This document shows positions 7,926 through 13,020 of a stretch of 15,145 nt of DNA, one piece after another. The notes beneath the pieces are model-generated. The model was not told the origin of the DNA. It did not search any database and saw only the letters and a program-made list of their open reading frames with translations. A program made the translations under genes and the position numbers. Position 1 is the stretch's first letter. Each line of letters starts with the position of its first letter. The stretch covers positions 1 to 15,145 of the forward strand of contig WAKY01000056.1 of assembly GCA_015523135.1 (NCBI GenBank), written 5' to 3'. Source of the DNA: Candidatus Aciduliprofundum sp. (lineage in GTDB: Archaea; Thermoplasmatota; Thermoplasmata; Thermoplasmatales; Aciduliprofundaceae).

Positions 7926-9049
7926 AAGAGTTTGAATTATTTGTTGGTCCTCAGCATCCAGGTATAACTGGTAACTTCATGTATCATCTTTGGGTTGATG
8001 GGGATACCATTGTCAAAGCGGAAGCTCATCCTGGTTATCTTCATAGAGGATTTGAGAAATTAATGGAGAGGCGCACTTGGCAGATGAATGTTGCTTTAAT
8101 TCCAAGAATATGTGTTCCTGAACCTGATGTAAACGAGGCAGTTTATGCTATGGGTGTAGAGTCCCTTATGGATTGGGATATACCAGAGAGGGCAAAGTAC
8201 ATCCGCACAATAGTTCTTGAGATGGCTAGGATTTCCTCTCATCTTCTCACTATTGGAGGATATGCAGGTGCCATAGGTCTTTACACAGTGGGTCAGTGGA
8301 CTGTAGGTGATAGGGATTATCTGTTAGACTTATTTGAGCAATTAACAGGAGCTAGGGTGTATCACATCTTCATATTCCCTGGGGGTGTGCGCTGGGATCT
8401 TCCGGATGGATTCTTGCGTAAACTTGAAAAAGTTCTAAATTACCTTGAGGGTAGGCTTGAATTCTACGATAAGCTCCTATTTGCCAATGAGGTATTCTTC
8501 CGCAGAGCACCCGATGTAGGAGTTGTGCCTAAAGATAAAGCTATAGAATGGGGCGTTACAGGTCCGAATTTAAGGGCTTGTGGCTATGATTATGATGTTA
8601 GGAAAGTGGATCCATATGCAGCATATCCCGATTTGGATTTTGAAATACCCCACTATCCAAAATTTGGAGATTTTGATGTGTTAGGTCATGGTTGTGATTG
8701 CTATTCTAGAATGATTGTTAGAAGATTGGAAATTGAGCAAAGCATAAAAATTCTAAGGCAAGTGATAAAGAAGATACCCGAAGGACCCCATACTTTGAAA
8801 CTTCCCAATCCTCTTGCTTGGAAAGTTCCAGCAGGCTATGCTTATGCCCGTGTTGAAAGTTCTAAGGGTGAGTATGGATACTTTGTTGTGAGTGATGGTG
8901 GGAAAATGCCATATAGAGTTCATGTACGTGGTCCATCCTATACCCACGGAATTAATGTTACAGAAACTATAGCTAAGGGATTGAATATAGCAGATTTCTC
9001 TCAGACAATATTTAGTCTGGATGTTTGTGCTCCAGATATAGAGAGGTGA
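7922..9049 (+). CDS. mbxL: MBX catalytic-arm large subunit L (NuoD / [NiFe]-hydrogenase-like, Ni site degraded)
   Basis: A 375-aa NuoD/MbhL homologue. It begins with the family motif FVGPQHPGI (7-15) and has HPGYLHRGFEKLME (36-49). Where [NiFe] hydrogenases carry RICGICxxxH, this protein has RICVPEPD, so C64 is kept and the second Cys is E67. Where they have DPCxxC near the C terminus it has LDVCAPDIER, so C369 is kept and the second Cys is D372. It ends three residues later, so there is no C-terminal extension to be cleaved by a hydrogenase maturation protease. Two of four Ni ligands are therefore missing. That excludes an ordinary hydrogenase and fits MBX/MBS, where S0 reduction does not use Ni. 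ATGA overlap with mbxK. Confidence 0.9.
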   Translation: MKEFELFVGPQHPGITGNFMYHLWVDGDTIVKAEAHPGYLHRGFEKLMERRTWQMNVALIPRICVPEPDVNEAVYAMGVESLMDWDIPERAKYIRTIVLEMARISSHLLTIGGYAGAIGLYTVGQWTVGDRDYLLDLFEQLTGARVYHIFIFPGGVRWDLPDGFLRKLEKVLNYLEGRLEFYDKLLFANEVFFRRAPDVGVVPKDKAIEWGVTGPNLRACGYDYDVRKVDPYAAYPDLDFEIPHYPKFGDFDVLGHGCDCYSRMIVRRLEIEQSIKILRQVIKKIPEGPHTLKLPNPLAWKVPAGYAYARVESSKGEYGYFVVSDGGKMPYRVHVRGPSYTHGINVTETIAKGLNIADFSQTIFSLDVCAPDIER

Positions 9050-9053
9050 TAAG

Positions 9054-9533
9054 ATGAGTATAACTAAACCATTTAAAGCATTAAGACATCTTACAAAGCC
9101 CCCACATACCGTTAGGTATCCATATCAAAAGCATACTGATATAGAAGGGCTGGAATTACCTACAGAGAGATACAGGGGCTTTCACTCAAATAATATTGAA
9201 ACTTGCATAGGATGCCAGCTATGTTCCAAAGTCTGTCCTGCTAATGCTATAACTTATGTGAAAATCGAGAATTCTGGGAATAAGGGGCTTAAATGGAGAC
9301 CTGTAATTGACTATGGCCGTTGTTGCTACTGTGGATTCTGTACCGATATTTGCCCTACAAAATCTCTCATATTAACTCCAAGGTATGAACTTGTAACTGA
9401 GAATATAGATGAATTTAAATTTATACCAACTTACCAAATTAGAGAGAAAAAGGATAAAGCAATACATATGGATGAAGTACTATTTAAACCAGAGGACTAT
9501 GTTCCTCCCAAACCGAAGGAAGAGAAAAGTTAA
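9054..9533 (+). CDS. mbxN: MBX ferredoxin-like subunit N (NuoI family, two [4Fe-4S])
   Basis: A 159-aa electron-entry subunit. Two Cx2Cx2Cx3CP motifs bind two [4Fe-4S] clusters: C51/C54/C57/C61 and C90/C93/C96/C100. An extra Cys91 sits next to the second motif. In the family it receives electrons from reduced ferredoxin and passes them to the cluster in J. The N-terminal region (RYPYQKH, LPTERYRGFH) matches NuoI/MbhN. The start follows the mbxL stop by 4 nt with GAGAGGTGATAAG before it. It is the last gene; a T-rich run follows the stop. Confidence 0.93.
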   Translation: MSITKPFKALRHLTKPPHTVRYPYQKHTDIEGLELPTERYRGFHSNNIETCIGCQLCSKVCPANAITYVKIENSGNKGLKWRPVIDYGRCCYCGFCTDICPTKSLILTPRYELVTENIDEFKFIPTYQIREKKDKAIHMDEVLFKPEDYVPPKPKEEKS

Positions 9534-9537
9534 TAAC

Positions 9538-9559
9538 TTTCTTATTTTTTCCTAATTTT
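9538..9559 (+). terminator. T-rich terminator of the mbx operon
   Basis: After the mbxN stop the top strand reads TTTCTTATTTTTTCCTAATT, a U-rich tract of the kind that ends archaeal transcripts. No strong hairpin precedes it. It sits directly before the next start codon, so read-through is possible. Confidence 0.5.
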
Positions 9560-9853
9560 ATGAGATTGTACGATTTTAAGAGAGGGCATAAAAAAACTCT
9601 AGATGAAATTGAAAACATAATGAGAGAGCTTTTTGGAGATGTTAGAAAGGAGAATGAGCATCTTCTTGCATCTTTTGGTGCCCTTGAGAAAATTGAAGTT
9701 TGGATTGAGAATGGAAAGATGGCTGCTGAGACAGAGAGCAAGAAGGTTGATAGTAGCTTAGCCCAAGAAACGCTTAGGAAATGGAATGATTTTCTTTTCC
9801 GAGTGACTGGTTATACGGCTAAGGAGAGAAAGAAAAAGATGACCAAAACATAA
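9560..9853 (+). CDS. hypothetical protein, 97 aa
   Basis: I do not recognise this gene with certainty. It encodes a small soluble, basic-ended protein beginning MRLYDFKRGHKKTLDEIEN, with an alpha/beta look: a helix (about 12-26), a strand pair around EKIEVWIENGKMAAETES (44-61), then a helix and a Lys-rich tail. A short strand-rich domain of this kind after a KRGH motif may belong to an archaeal DUF family (possibly DUF5611; unverified). The ATG is 26 nt after the mbxN stop with no ribosome site and only a weak TATA-like GTTAATAA at 9529-9536, so it is either leaderless or a read-through passenger of the operon. Its stop overlaps the TATA box of tRNA-Arg. Confidence 0.7.
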   Translation: MRLYDFKRGHKKTLDEIENIMRELFGDVRKENEHLLASFGALEKIEVWIENGKMAAETESKKVDSSLAQETLRKWNDFLFRVTGYTAKERKKKMTKT

Positions 9854-9857
9854 ATAT
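9850..9857 (+). promoter_or_regulatory. TATA box of tRNA-Arg
   Basis: ATAAATAT is centred 26-27 bp before the tRNA 5' end. It overlaps the stop codon of the preceding gene. Confidence 0.6.
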
Positions 9858-9879
9858 GAGTGTTTTAATTTCCTTCCAA

Positions 9880-10005
9880 GCCCGAGTGGGGTAGCATGGA
9901 TATCCTGGAGGCCTGCGGAAGCCCCTTTCTAAAGAAAGCGGCTTTACCCGTAAAGAATGGGGCTGCTGTGAGCCTCTGACCCGGGTTCGAATCCCGGCTC
10001 GGGCA
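9880..10005 (+). tRNA. tRNA-Arg(GCG), intron-containing
   Basis: The acceptor stem is GCCCGAG (9880-9886) with CTCGGGC (9998-10004), discriminator A at 10005, CCA not encoded. The T arm is CCGGGTTCGAATCCCGG. The anticodon stem is GAGGC/GCCTC (9908-9912, 9972-9976), with loop C-T-GCG-G giving anticodon GCG at 9915-9917, which reads CGC/CGT arginine codons. The D loop has GGA, so base 20 is A, an arginine identity feature together with C35. A 52-nt intron interrupts 37/38. A run of T follows immediately. Confidence 0.92.
9919..9970 (+). other. archaeal tRNA intron (Arg), position 37/38
   Basis: The bulge-helix-bulge has bulges GGA and TGA, inner helix AGCCCC/GGGGCT, and a central helix CTGC/GCTG that contains one U-U mismatch. 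Inside the inner helix are two small perfect hairpins, CTTTC-TAAA-GAAAG and CTTTA-CCCG-TAAAG, so the intron can fold as a three-way junction. It shares sequence blocks with the tRNA-Gln intron. Confidence 0.82.
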
Positions 10006-10015
10006 TTTTTATTTT
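10006..10015 (+). terminator. oligo-T terminator of tRNA-Arg
   Basis: TTTTTATTTT starts right after the discriminator base, as expected for archaeal tRNA termination. It overlaps the end of the converging SDR pseudogene. Confidence 0.6.
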
Positions 10016-10473
10016 CCAAGGCAGTACAATTTGTATATCATTTCTGGCGCGATTCTCTCCTTTCCCCTGAGCATTTTATCTACTGCATACTTTGCAACTT
10101 TTTCCGGGTTTAGTATAATTCTCTCAAAACTCTTGGTGAGCATATTTGCGTTCTTGAAGAAATTCGTTTTTGTAGGACCTAGGAGAAGGTACGAGATTTT
10201 CGTCTCTCTTTCTTCTCTATTTAAGCTCTTGCTGAATTGCTCTATATAAGATTTAGTAGCTGCATAAACGCTCAAGTTTTTACATTCTGCAGGCATCCAC
10301 GGAAGATACATTTAAAATATACCTCTTTTCCATAATTTTTAATCCAATGTACGTGAGGTATGTAAGTCTACAATATTGAGATTGAGCATATTTTCAAGCT
10401 TTTCCCAATCCTGTTCTTCCATTCTTCATACAATCCAAAGCCCGCTGCCTCCTTCTGTAACAATGGCTTTCAT
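10009..10473 (-). pseudogene. short-chain dehydrogenase/reductase pseudogene
   Basis: Reading one frame on the - strand from ATG 10473 gives the start of an SDR, MKAIVTEGGSGLWIV, matching the TGxxSGxG dinucleotide-binding turn. Then come a TGA, the segment DWEKLENMLNLNIVDLHTSR (the family's helix ending in the active-site Asn region), two TAA stops, and then 100 open codons (10311-10009) with YAATKSYIEQFSKSL and LLLGPTKTNFF, i.e. the catalytic YxxxK and the xGPxxTxF loop. Only 64 codons separate TG from the Tyr; about 140 is usual, so roughly 75 residues including the NNAG motif are deleted. With three in-frame stops and that deletion it cannot make a working enzyme. The frame is still conserved throughout, pointing to recent decay. 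It converges on tRNA-Arg. Confidence 0.82.
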
Positions 10474-10484
10474 AGTGTAGAATG

Positions 10485-10508
10485 ATTTTAAATATTTCAA
10501 AATATTTC
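10485..10508 (+). promoter_or_regulatory. TATA region of the 71-aa/TatD operon, with 10-bp repeat
   Basis: The TTTTAAATATTT stretch centred near 10491 is about 26 bp before ATG 10517, giving a leaderless transcript. AATATTTC occurs twice exactly 10 bp apart (10491-10498, 10501-10508), one helical turn, which could be chance in such AT-rich sequence or a regulator site. Confidence 0.45.
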
Positions 10509-10516
10509 CTACATTC

Positions 10517-10732
10517 ATGGATGTAGAGCTTACAAATCTTGATGAGAAAATTAGATTTAATGTTAAACTTCAAATATCCCTGTACAAAACTGCTATGAAG
10601 GTTTTTAGGGATGATAAGCGTGAAGAATTTGAAGAGTATATGCAAGAGCGTGTTGATAAAATTAGAGAAATTCTTGGTTTGGGTGAGCATTTTAAGATTT
10701 TTGAGGATGGAAAGTTAATCTTTGAGGTGTAA
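10517..10732 (+). CDS. hypothetical protein, 71 aa
   Basis: A small, mostly helical charged protein with no recognised domain. A beta-like start (MDVELTNLDEKIRFNVKLQ) is followed by a long helix (about 20-53, rich in Arg/Lys/Glu) and a short beta-like end (HFKIFEDGKLIFEV). The ATG is probably the transcript start, given the TATA region about 26 bp upstream and no ribosome site. It ends only 2 nt before the TatD-like gene, and GAGGTG within its last codons serves that gene, so the two are translationally linked. A role with the hydrolase is inference from this linkage. Confidence 0.72.
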   Translation: MDVELTNLDEKIRFNVKLQISLYKTAMKVFRDDKREEFEEYMQERVDKIREILGLGEHFKIFEDGKLIFEV

Positions 10733-10734
10733 GA

Positions 10735-11562
10735 ATGATAGTATTTGATAATCACATGCATTTGCAGTTTAAGGGTGAAAACGTTCTTGCAGTTAAGCGC
10801 TTTGAAAAGTTTGGAGGTACGCACATAAATCTAACTAATGTTCCAAATTATTCATATCCTCTTGATGAGAATTATTATCTTCGTATATATGAGGATGCTA
10901 TAAAGTTAAAAAAGATTGTTGAAAGAGAGACAAATGTAAAAGTCCTTTTAACCATTGGCCCATATCCAGTGGATATGGTAGAACTAGTTAACAAGGGAAT
11001 GAAAGTTGAAAATGCAAAAGAATTTTTGATTAAAGGATTGGAGCTTGCAGTTAGGTATATTGAAGAGGGAGAAGCTCATGCTATTGGAGAAGTTGGGAGA
11101 CCACATTTTGATGTTAGCAATGAGATATGGAGTGCTAGCAACGAAGTTATTTTGGAGAGTATGAAGTATGCAAAGAAGCTTGATGTGCCAGTAATTCTTC
11201 ATACCGAAAGTGCAACGGAAAAAACTTGGAAAGACCTTGCAGAATTATCTGAGAAGGCTGGGCTGTCCAAGGATAGGGTTATAAAGCATTATTCCCCGCC
11301 TGTTGTAGATTCTCGTAATTTTGGCATATTTCCATCTGTAATTGCATCCCGTAAGAATGTTCGCTTGGCTCTCTCTCAAGGTACACGCTTTCTCCTAGAG
11401 ACTGATTTTATGGATGAACCCTCTCGCCCAAATGCAGTTTTGCCAATAGAGTCCGTGCCTAAAAGGGCCCAATGGATTGTGCAAGAATATGGAAGAGATA
11501 CTTGGTGTAGGATAATGGATAATGCGAGGAGAATATACACAAAATTTGAAGAATGGATTTAA
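10735..11562 (+). CDS. TatD-like metal-dependent hydrolase (TIM barrel, archaeal COG1099-like)
   Basis: A 275-aa amidohydrolase-fold protein with a full two-metal ligand set in the expected order. H7 and H9 lie in DNHMHL at the end of strand 1, E119 in AIGEVGRPHF, H156 in VILHTES, H185 in VIKHYSPP and D224 in LLETDFMDEP. Length is normal for TatD relatives (about 250-280). Bacterial TatD enzymes are DNA 3'-5' exonucleases; this archaeal subgroup is more distant, so the substrate is not known. GAGGTG overlaps the preceding stop and is 5 nt upstream of ATG 10735. The gene is co-transcribed with the 71-aa gene. Confidence 0.88.
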   Translation: MIVFDNHMHLQFKGENVLAVKRFEKFGGTHINLTNVPNYSYPLDENYYLRIYEDAIKLKKIVERETNVKVLLTIGPYPVDMVELVNKGMKVENAKEFLIKGLELAVRYIEEGEAHAIGEVGRPHFDVSNEIWSASNEVILESMKYAKKLDVPVILHTESATEKTWKDLAELSEKAGLSKDRVIKHYSPPVVDSRNFGIFPSVIASRKNVRLALSQGTRFLLETDFMDEPSRPNAVLPIESVPKRAQWIVQEYGRDTWCRIMDNARRIYTKFEEWI

Positions 11563-11568
11563 TAATTT
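11558..11568 (+). promoter_or_regulatory. possible TATA box for the HD-domain gene
   Basis: TTTAATAATTT overlaps the TatD stop and is 17-27 bp before ATG 11585, somewhat close. No ribosome site precedes the ATG, so a leaderless start is plausible; read-through from upstream is the alternative. Confidence 0.3.
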
Positions 11569-11584
11569 GTTACAATAATCCCTT

Positions 11585-12058
11585 ATGAATTTCCGTGCAC
11601 TTATGGATTATGCGGAGAGATTGAAGAGGATGAAGAGAACTGGCTGGGTTATGCGAGGCATTCCCTCTCCTGAAAGCATTGCTGAGCATAGCTTTCGTGC
11701 TACTCTACTCGGCTATTTTTTAGCAAGGGATAGAGAATTGGATGCAGAGAAAGTTGTAGGAATGCTTCTTATCCACGACTTGGCAGAATCGTTGATAGGC
11801 GACATAACTCCTGAGGGTGAGAAATTTATGGATAAATTGAAGATTGAGGAGAAAGCCATAAAGGAAATAGCCGAAATTGCAGAGATTGATGATATATACC
11901 TCCTCTGGATAGAATTCAATTATGGAGATTCTGAAGAAGCCCAGCTAGCTAGGGAGGTAGATAAGGCAGAGATGGCATATCAGGCAAAAGAGTACAGCGA
12001 GCTTGGCTATCCAATTTACAAGGATATGCTGAAATTTCTGCCTGAGTATCTTAAATGA
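11585..12058 (+). CDS. HD-domain phosphohydrolase (HDDC2/YfbR-like 5'-nucleotidase)
   Basis: A 157-aa HD_3-type protein. The metal site is visible: H35 in AEHS, H64-D65 in LLIHDLAES, and D126 in AREVDKAEMAYQA. E68 and D73 (ESLIGDI) also match the catalytic pattern of YfbR. The N-terminal KRTGWVMRGIPSPESIAEHS follows the human HDDC2/YfbR layout, where the Arg and Trp contact nucleotide. The family removes phosphate from deoxynucleoside 5'-monophosphates; that activity is inferred here by family. The ATG lies 22 nt past the TatD-like gene with no ribosome site. Confidence 0.87.
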   Translation: MNFRALMDYAERLKRMKRTGWVMRGIPSPESIAEHSFRATLLGYFLARDRELDAEKVVGMLLIHDLAESLIGDITPEGEKFMDKLKIEEKAIKEIAEIAEIDDIYLLWIEFNYGDSEEAQLAREVDKAEMAYQAKEYSELGYPIYKDMLKFLPEYLK

Positions 12059-12063
12059 ATAGA

Positions 12064-12071
12064 TTTTTATA
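12064..12071 (+). promoter_or_regulatory. TATA box of the 103-aa gene
   Basis: TTTTTATA is centred about 25 bp before ATG 12093. No ribosome site lies between, so the transcript is probably leaderless. Confidence 0.55.
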
Positions 12072-12092
12072 CCAAACAATCCTAACGCCCCT

Positions 12093-12404
12093 ATGGACGA
12101 AGAATACTGCAAGCTGTTAGAGGAGTATGTAGAGCACTTAAGCATGGCGCTCATAGTGGATATGATGAAGCATGGGATATTTAAGGATAGCAGCGATGAG
12201 ATAAAGCTTGAAAAGGAGTTTGTAAATAGAGTTAGGGAAGAGTATACAAAATTGGAGAATATTGAGGATAAGGAAGAAAGAGCTGTGGGTGCAGTTTTGA
12301 ATGTCCTTGGAGATTATTACCCAAAAGATATGTATGAGGAAGAGATGCTCCCTCGAGCCAATATTATTTTGAATTTTATGGAAGAGAAATTGGATGGAAA
12401 ATAA
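12093..12404 (+). CDS. hypothetical acidic helical protein, 103 aa
   Basis: I do not recognise this protein. It is soluble, strongly acidic (many Glu/Asp), and predicted almost all helical. The segments are CKLLEEYVEHLSMALIVDMM, EKEFVNRVREEYTKLE, EERAVGAVLNVLGDYYP and a C-terminal helix ending NFMEEKLDGK. One Cys is present near the N terminus and no metal motif is seen. A well-placed TATA box at 12064-12071 and an ATG at the expected transcription start argue that it is a real, leaderless single gene. Codon use resembles the neighbours. Confidence 0.75.
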   Translation: MDEEYCKLLEEYVEHLSMALIVDMMKHGIFKDSSDEIKLEKEFVNRVREEYTKLENIEDKEERAVGAVLNVLGDYYPKDMYEEEMLPRANIILNFMEEKLDGK

Positions 12405-12418
12405 AATTAAAATATGTG

Positions 12419-12427
12419 AAAAATATA
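12419..12427 (+). promoter_or_regulatory. TATA box of tRNA-Gln
   Basis: AAAAATATA is centred 26-27 bp before the tRNA 5' end at 12449. Confidence 0.6.
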
Positions 12428-12448
12428 GCATCCTTGCTCCAAGAGCAT

Positions 12449-12568
12449 AGCCCCGTGGTGTAGCGGTCAAGCATGCGGGACTTTGGCGAAGCCCCTTTGA
12501 AAAAGTGCTTTACCCCCAAAGGGCTTCGAGGAGATCCCGCGACGGGGGTTCGAATCCTCCCGGGGCTG
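12449..12568 (+). tRNA. tRNA-Gln(TTG), intron-containing
   Basis: The acceptor stem is AGCCCCG (12449-12455) with CGGGGCT (12561-12567), discriminator G at 12568, CCA not encoded. The A1-U72 pair is typical of archaeal tRNA-Gln and is recognised by the GatDE amidotransferase. The T arm is GGGGGTTCGAATCCTCC with one G-U pair. The anticodon stem is CGGGA/TCCCG, with loop C-T-TTG-G giving anticodon TTG at 12483-12485. A 47-nt intron follows base 37. The 3' end lies 3 nt from the stop of the converging gene. Confidence 0.93.
12487..12533 (+). other. archaeal tRNA intron (Gln), position 37/38
   Basis: The bulge-helix-bulge is canonical. The inner helix is GAAGCCC/GGGCTTC, the central helix CTTT/GAGG (with two G-U pairs), and the bulges GGC and AGA. 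The interior can form two short CTTT/AAAG hairpins, the same plan as the tRNA-Arg intron, with which it shares GAAGCCCCTTT and GCTTTACCC. Confidence 0.87.
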
Positions 12569-12571
12569 CTG

Positions 12572-12937
12572 TTATTTTTCCATCTCTTCAAACAATTTTT
12601 TGTAAAAATCTTCTGGGCTTTCTTCCTTCTTTTCTTCTACATCTTGATTTAGAATCTCCTCAATTTTATCCTTTCTGTAAATCCAATAATGGATACGCCA
12701 GAGTTTTCCTTTTGATATTGTTATCTCCTCTTCTATGGGCTTCACAATTTCCAGTTCTTCAAGGTAGTAAAATACATCCCTATCTGCGGGAGTTAGCATG
12801 TTATCAATTATTCTATCTTGATATCCAAAAAAATTTATCACATATTCTGCTAAATCTTTAATGTCCCTATCCTCAAGCTTGTGCCCCAAGAGTTTTTTAA
12901 GTACAGTATATAAAATATCATAAGTGACAATATCCAT
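12572..12937 (-). CDS. hypothetical protein, 121 aa (possible DUF6015-like)
   Basis: A soluble protein on the - strand with a helical N-terminal half (ILYTVLKKLLGHKLEDRD, DLAEYVINFFGYQDRIIDN), then TPADRDVFYYLEELEIVKP, a likely winged-helix or HTH-like block ending in GKLWRIHYWIYRKDKI, and a Glu/Lys-rich C-terminal tail. The RDxFYxLE and WRIHYW segments remind me of a small family from Thermoplasmata-type archaea (DUF6015), but this is from memory and unverified. The start ATG 12937 is backed by a - strand TATA at 12961-12970 and a leaderless layout. It converges on tRNA-Gln with a 3-nt gap and is divergent from nth. Confidence 0.8.
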   Translation of the reverse strand: MDIVTYDILYTVLKKLLGHKLEDRDIKDLAEYVINFFGYQDRIIDNMLTPADRDVFYYLEELEIVKPIEEEITISKGKLWRIHYWIYRKDKIEEILNQDVEEKKEESPEDFYKKLFEEMEK

Positions 12938-12960
12938 TGCAAAAGGGGTATAACTATGAA

Positions 12961-12970
12961 AATTATAAAT
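12961..12970 (-). promoter_or_regulatory. TATA box of the 121-aa gene
   Basis: On the - strand ATTTATAATT is centred about 28 bp before ATG 12937, consistent with leaderless transcription. Confidence 0.5.
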
Positions 12971-12989
12971 TTTTTGGAAAAAAGAATTG

Positions 12990-13004
12990 GATAATTTTTA
13001 ATAA
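12990..13004 (+). promoter_or_regulatory. TATA region of nth
   Basis: The stretch GATAATTTTTAATAA lies 17-31 bp before ATG 13021. It shares an 83-bp intergenic region with the divergent promoter at 12961-12970. Confidence 0.45.
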
Positions 13005-13020
13005 ATTGTAGTGATGAGCC

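Noticed and set aside
258..9533. Operon as a membrane-bound H2-evolving hydrogenase (MBH) or as complex I
   Set aside because: L lacks two of the four Ni-binding Cys and two pump subunits are present, against MBH. There are no NuoE/F/G homologues and only two antiporter-like subunits, with Mrp E/F/G/B subunits present, against complex I.
9880..10005. tRNA read as Ala(TGC) or Pro(CGG) by shifting the loop
   Set aside because: Only the GCG reading puts the anticodon at 34-36 after T33 with a 5-bp stem; A20 and C35 agree with arginine.
9819..10019. 66-aa - strand ORF across tRNA-Arg
   Set aside because: It is the reverse complement of the tRNA (the GIRTRVRGS pattern of antisense T arms), a known false ORF type.
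10031..10249. 72-aa + strand ORF
   Set aside because: Antisense to the SDR pseudogene, with no promoter or ribosome site.
10394..10690. 98-aa - strand ORF
   Set aside because: Antisense shadow of the 71-aa gene; the SDR frame accounts for the lower part of the same strip.
12376..12591. 71-aa - strand ORF across tRNA-Gln
   Set aside because: Same artefact; antisense of a tRNA (GRIRTPVAGS).
12505..12861. 118-aa + strand ORF
   Set aside because: It begins inside tRNA-Gln and runs antisense to the 121-aa - strand gene, whose composition, start and TATA box look real; its own translation is low-complexity and Ser/Pro/Leu-rich.
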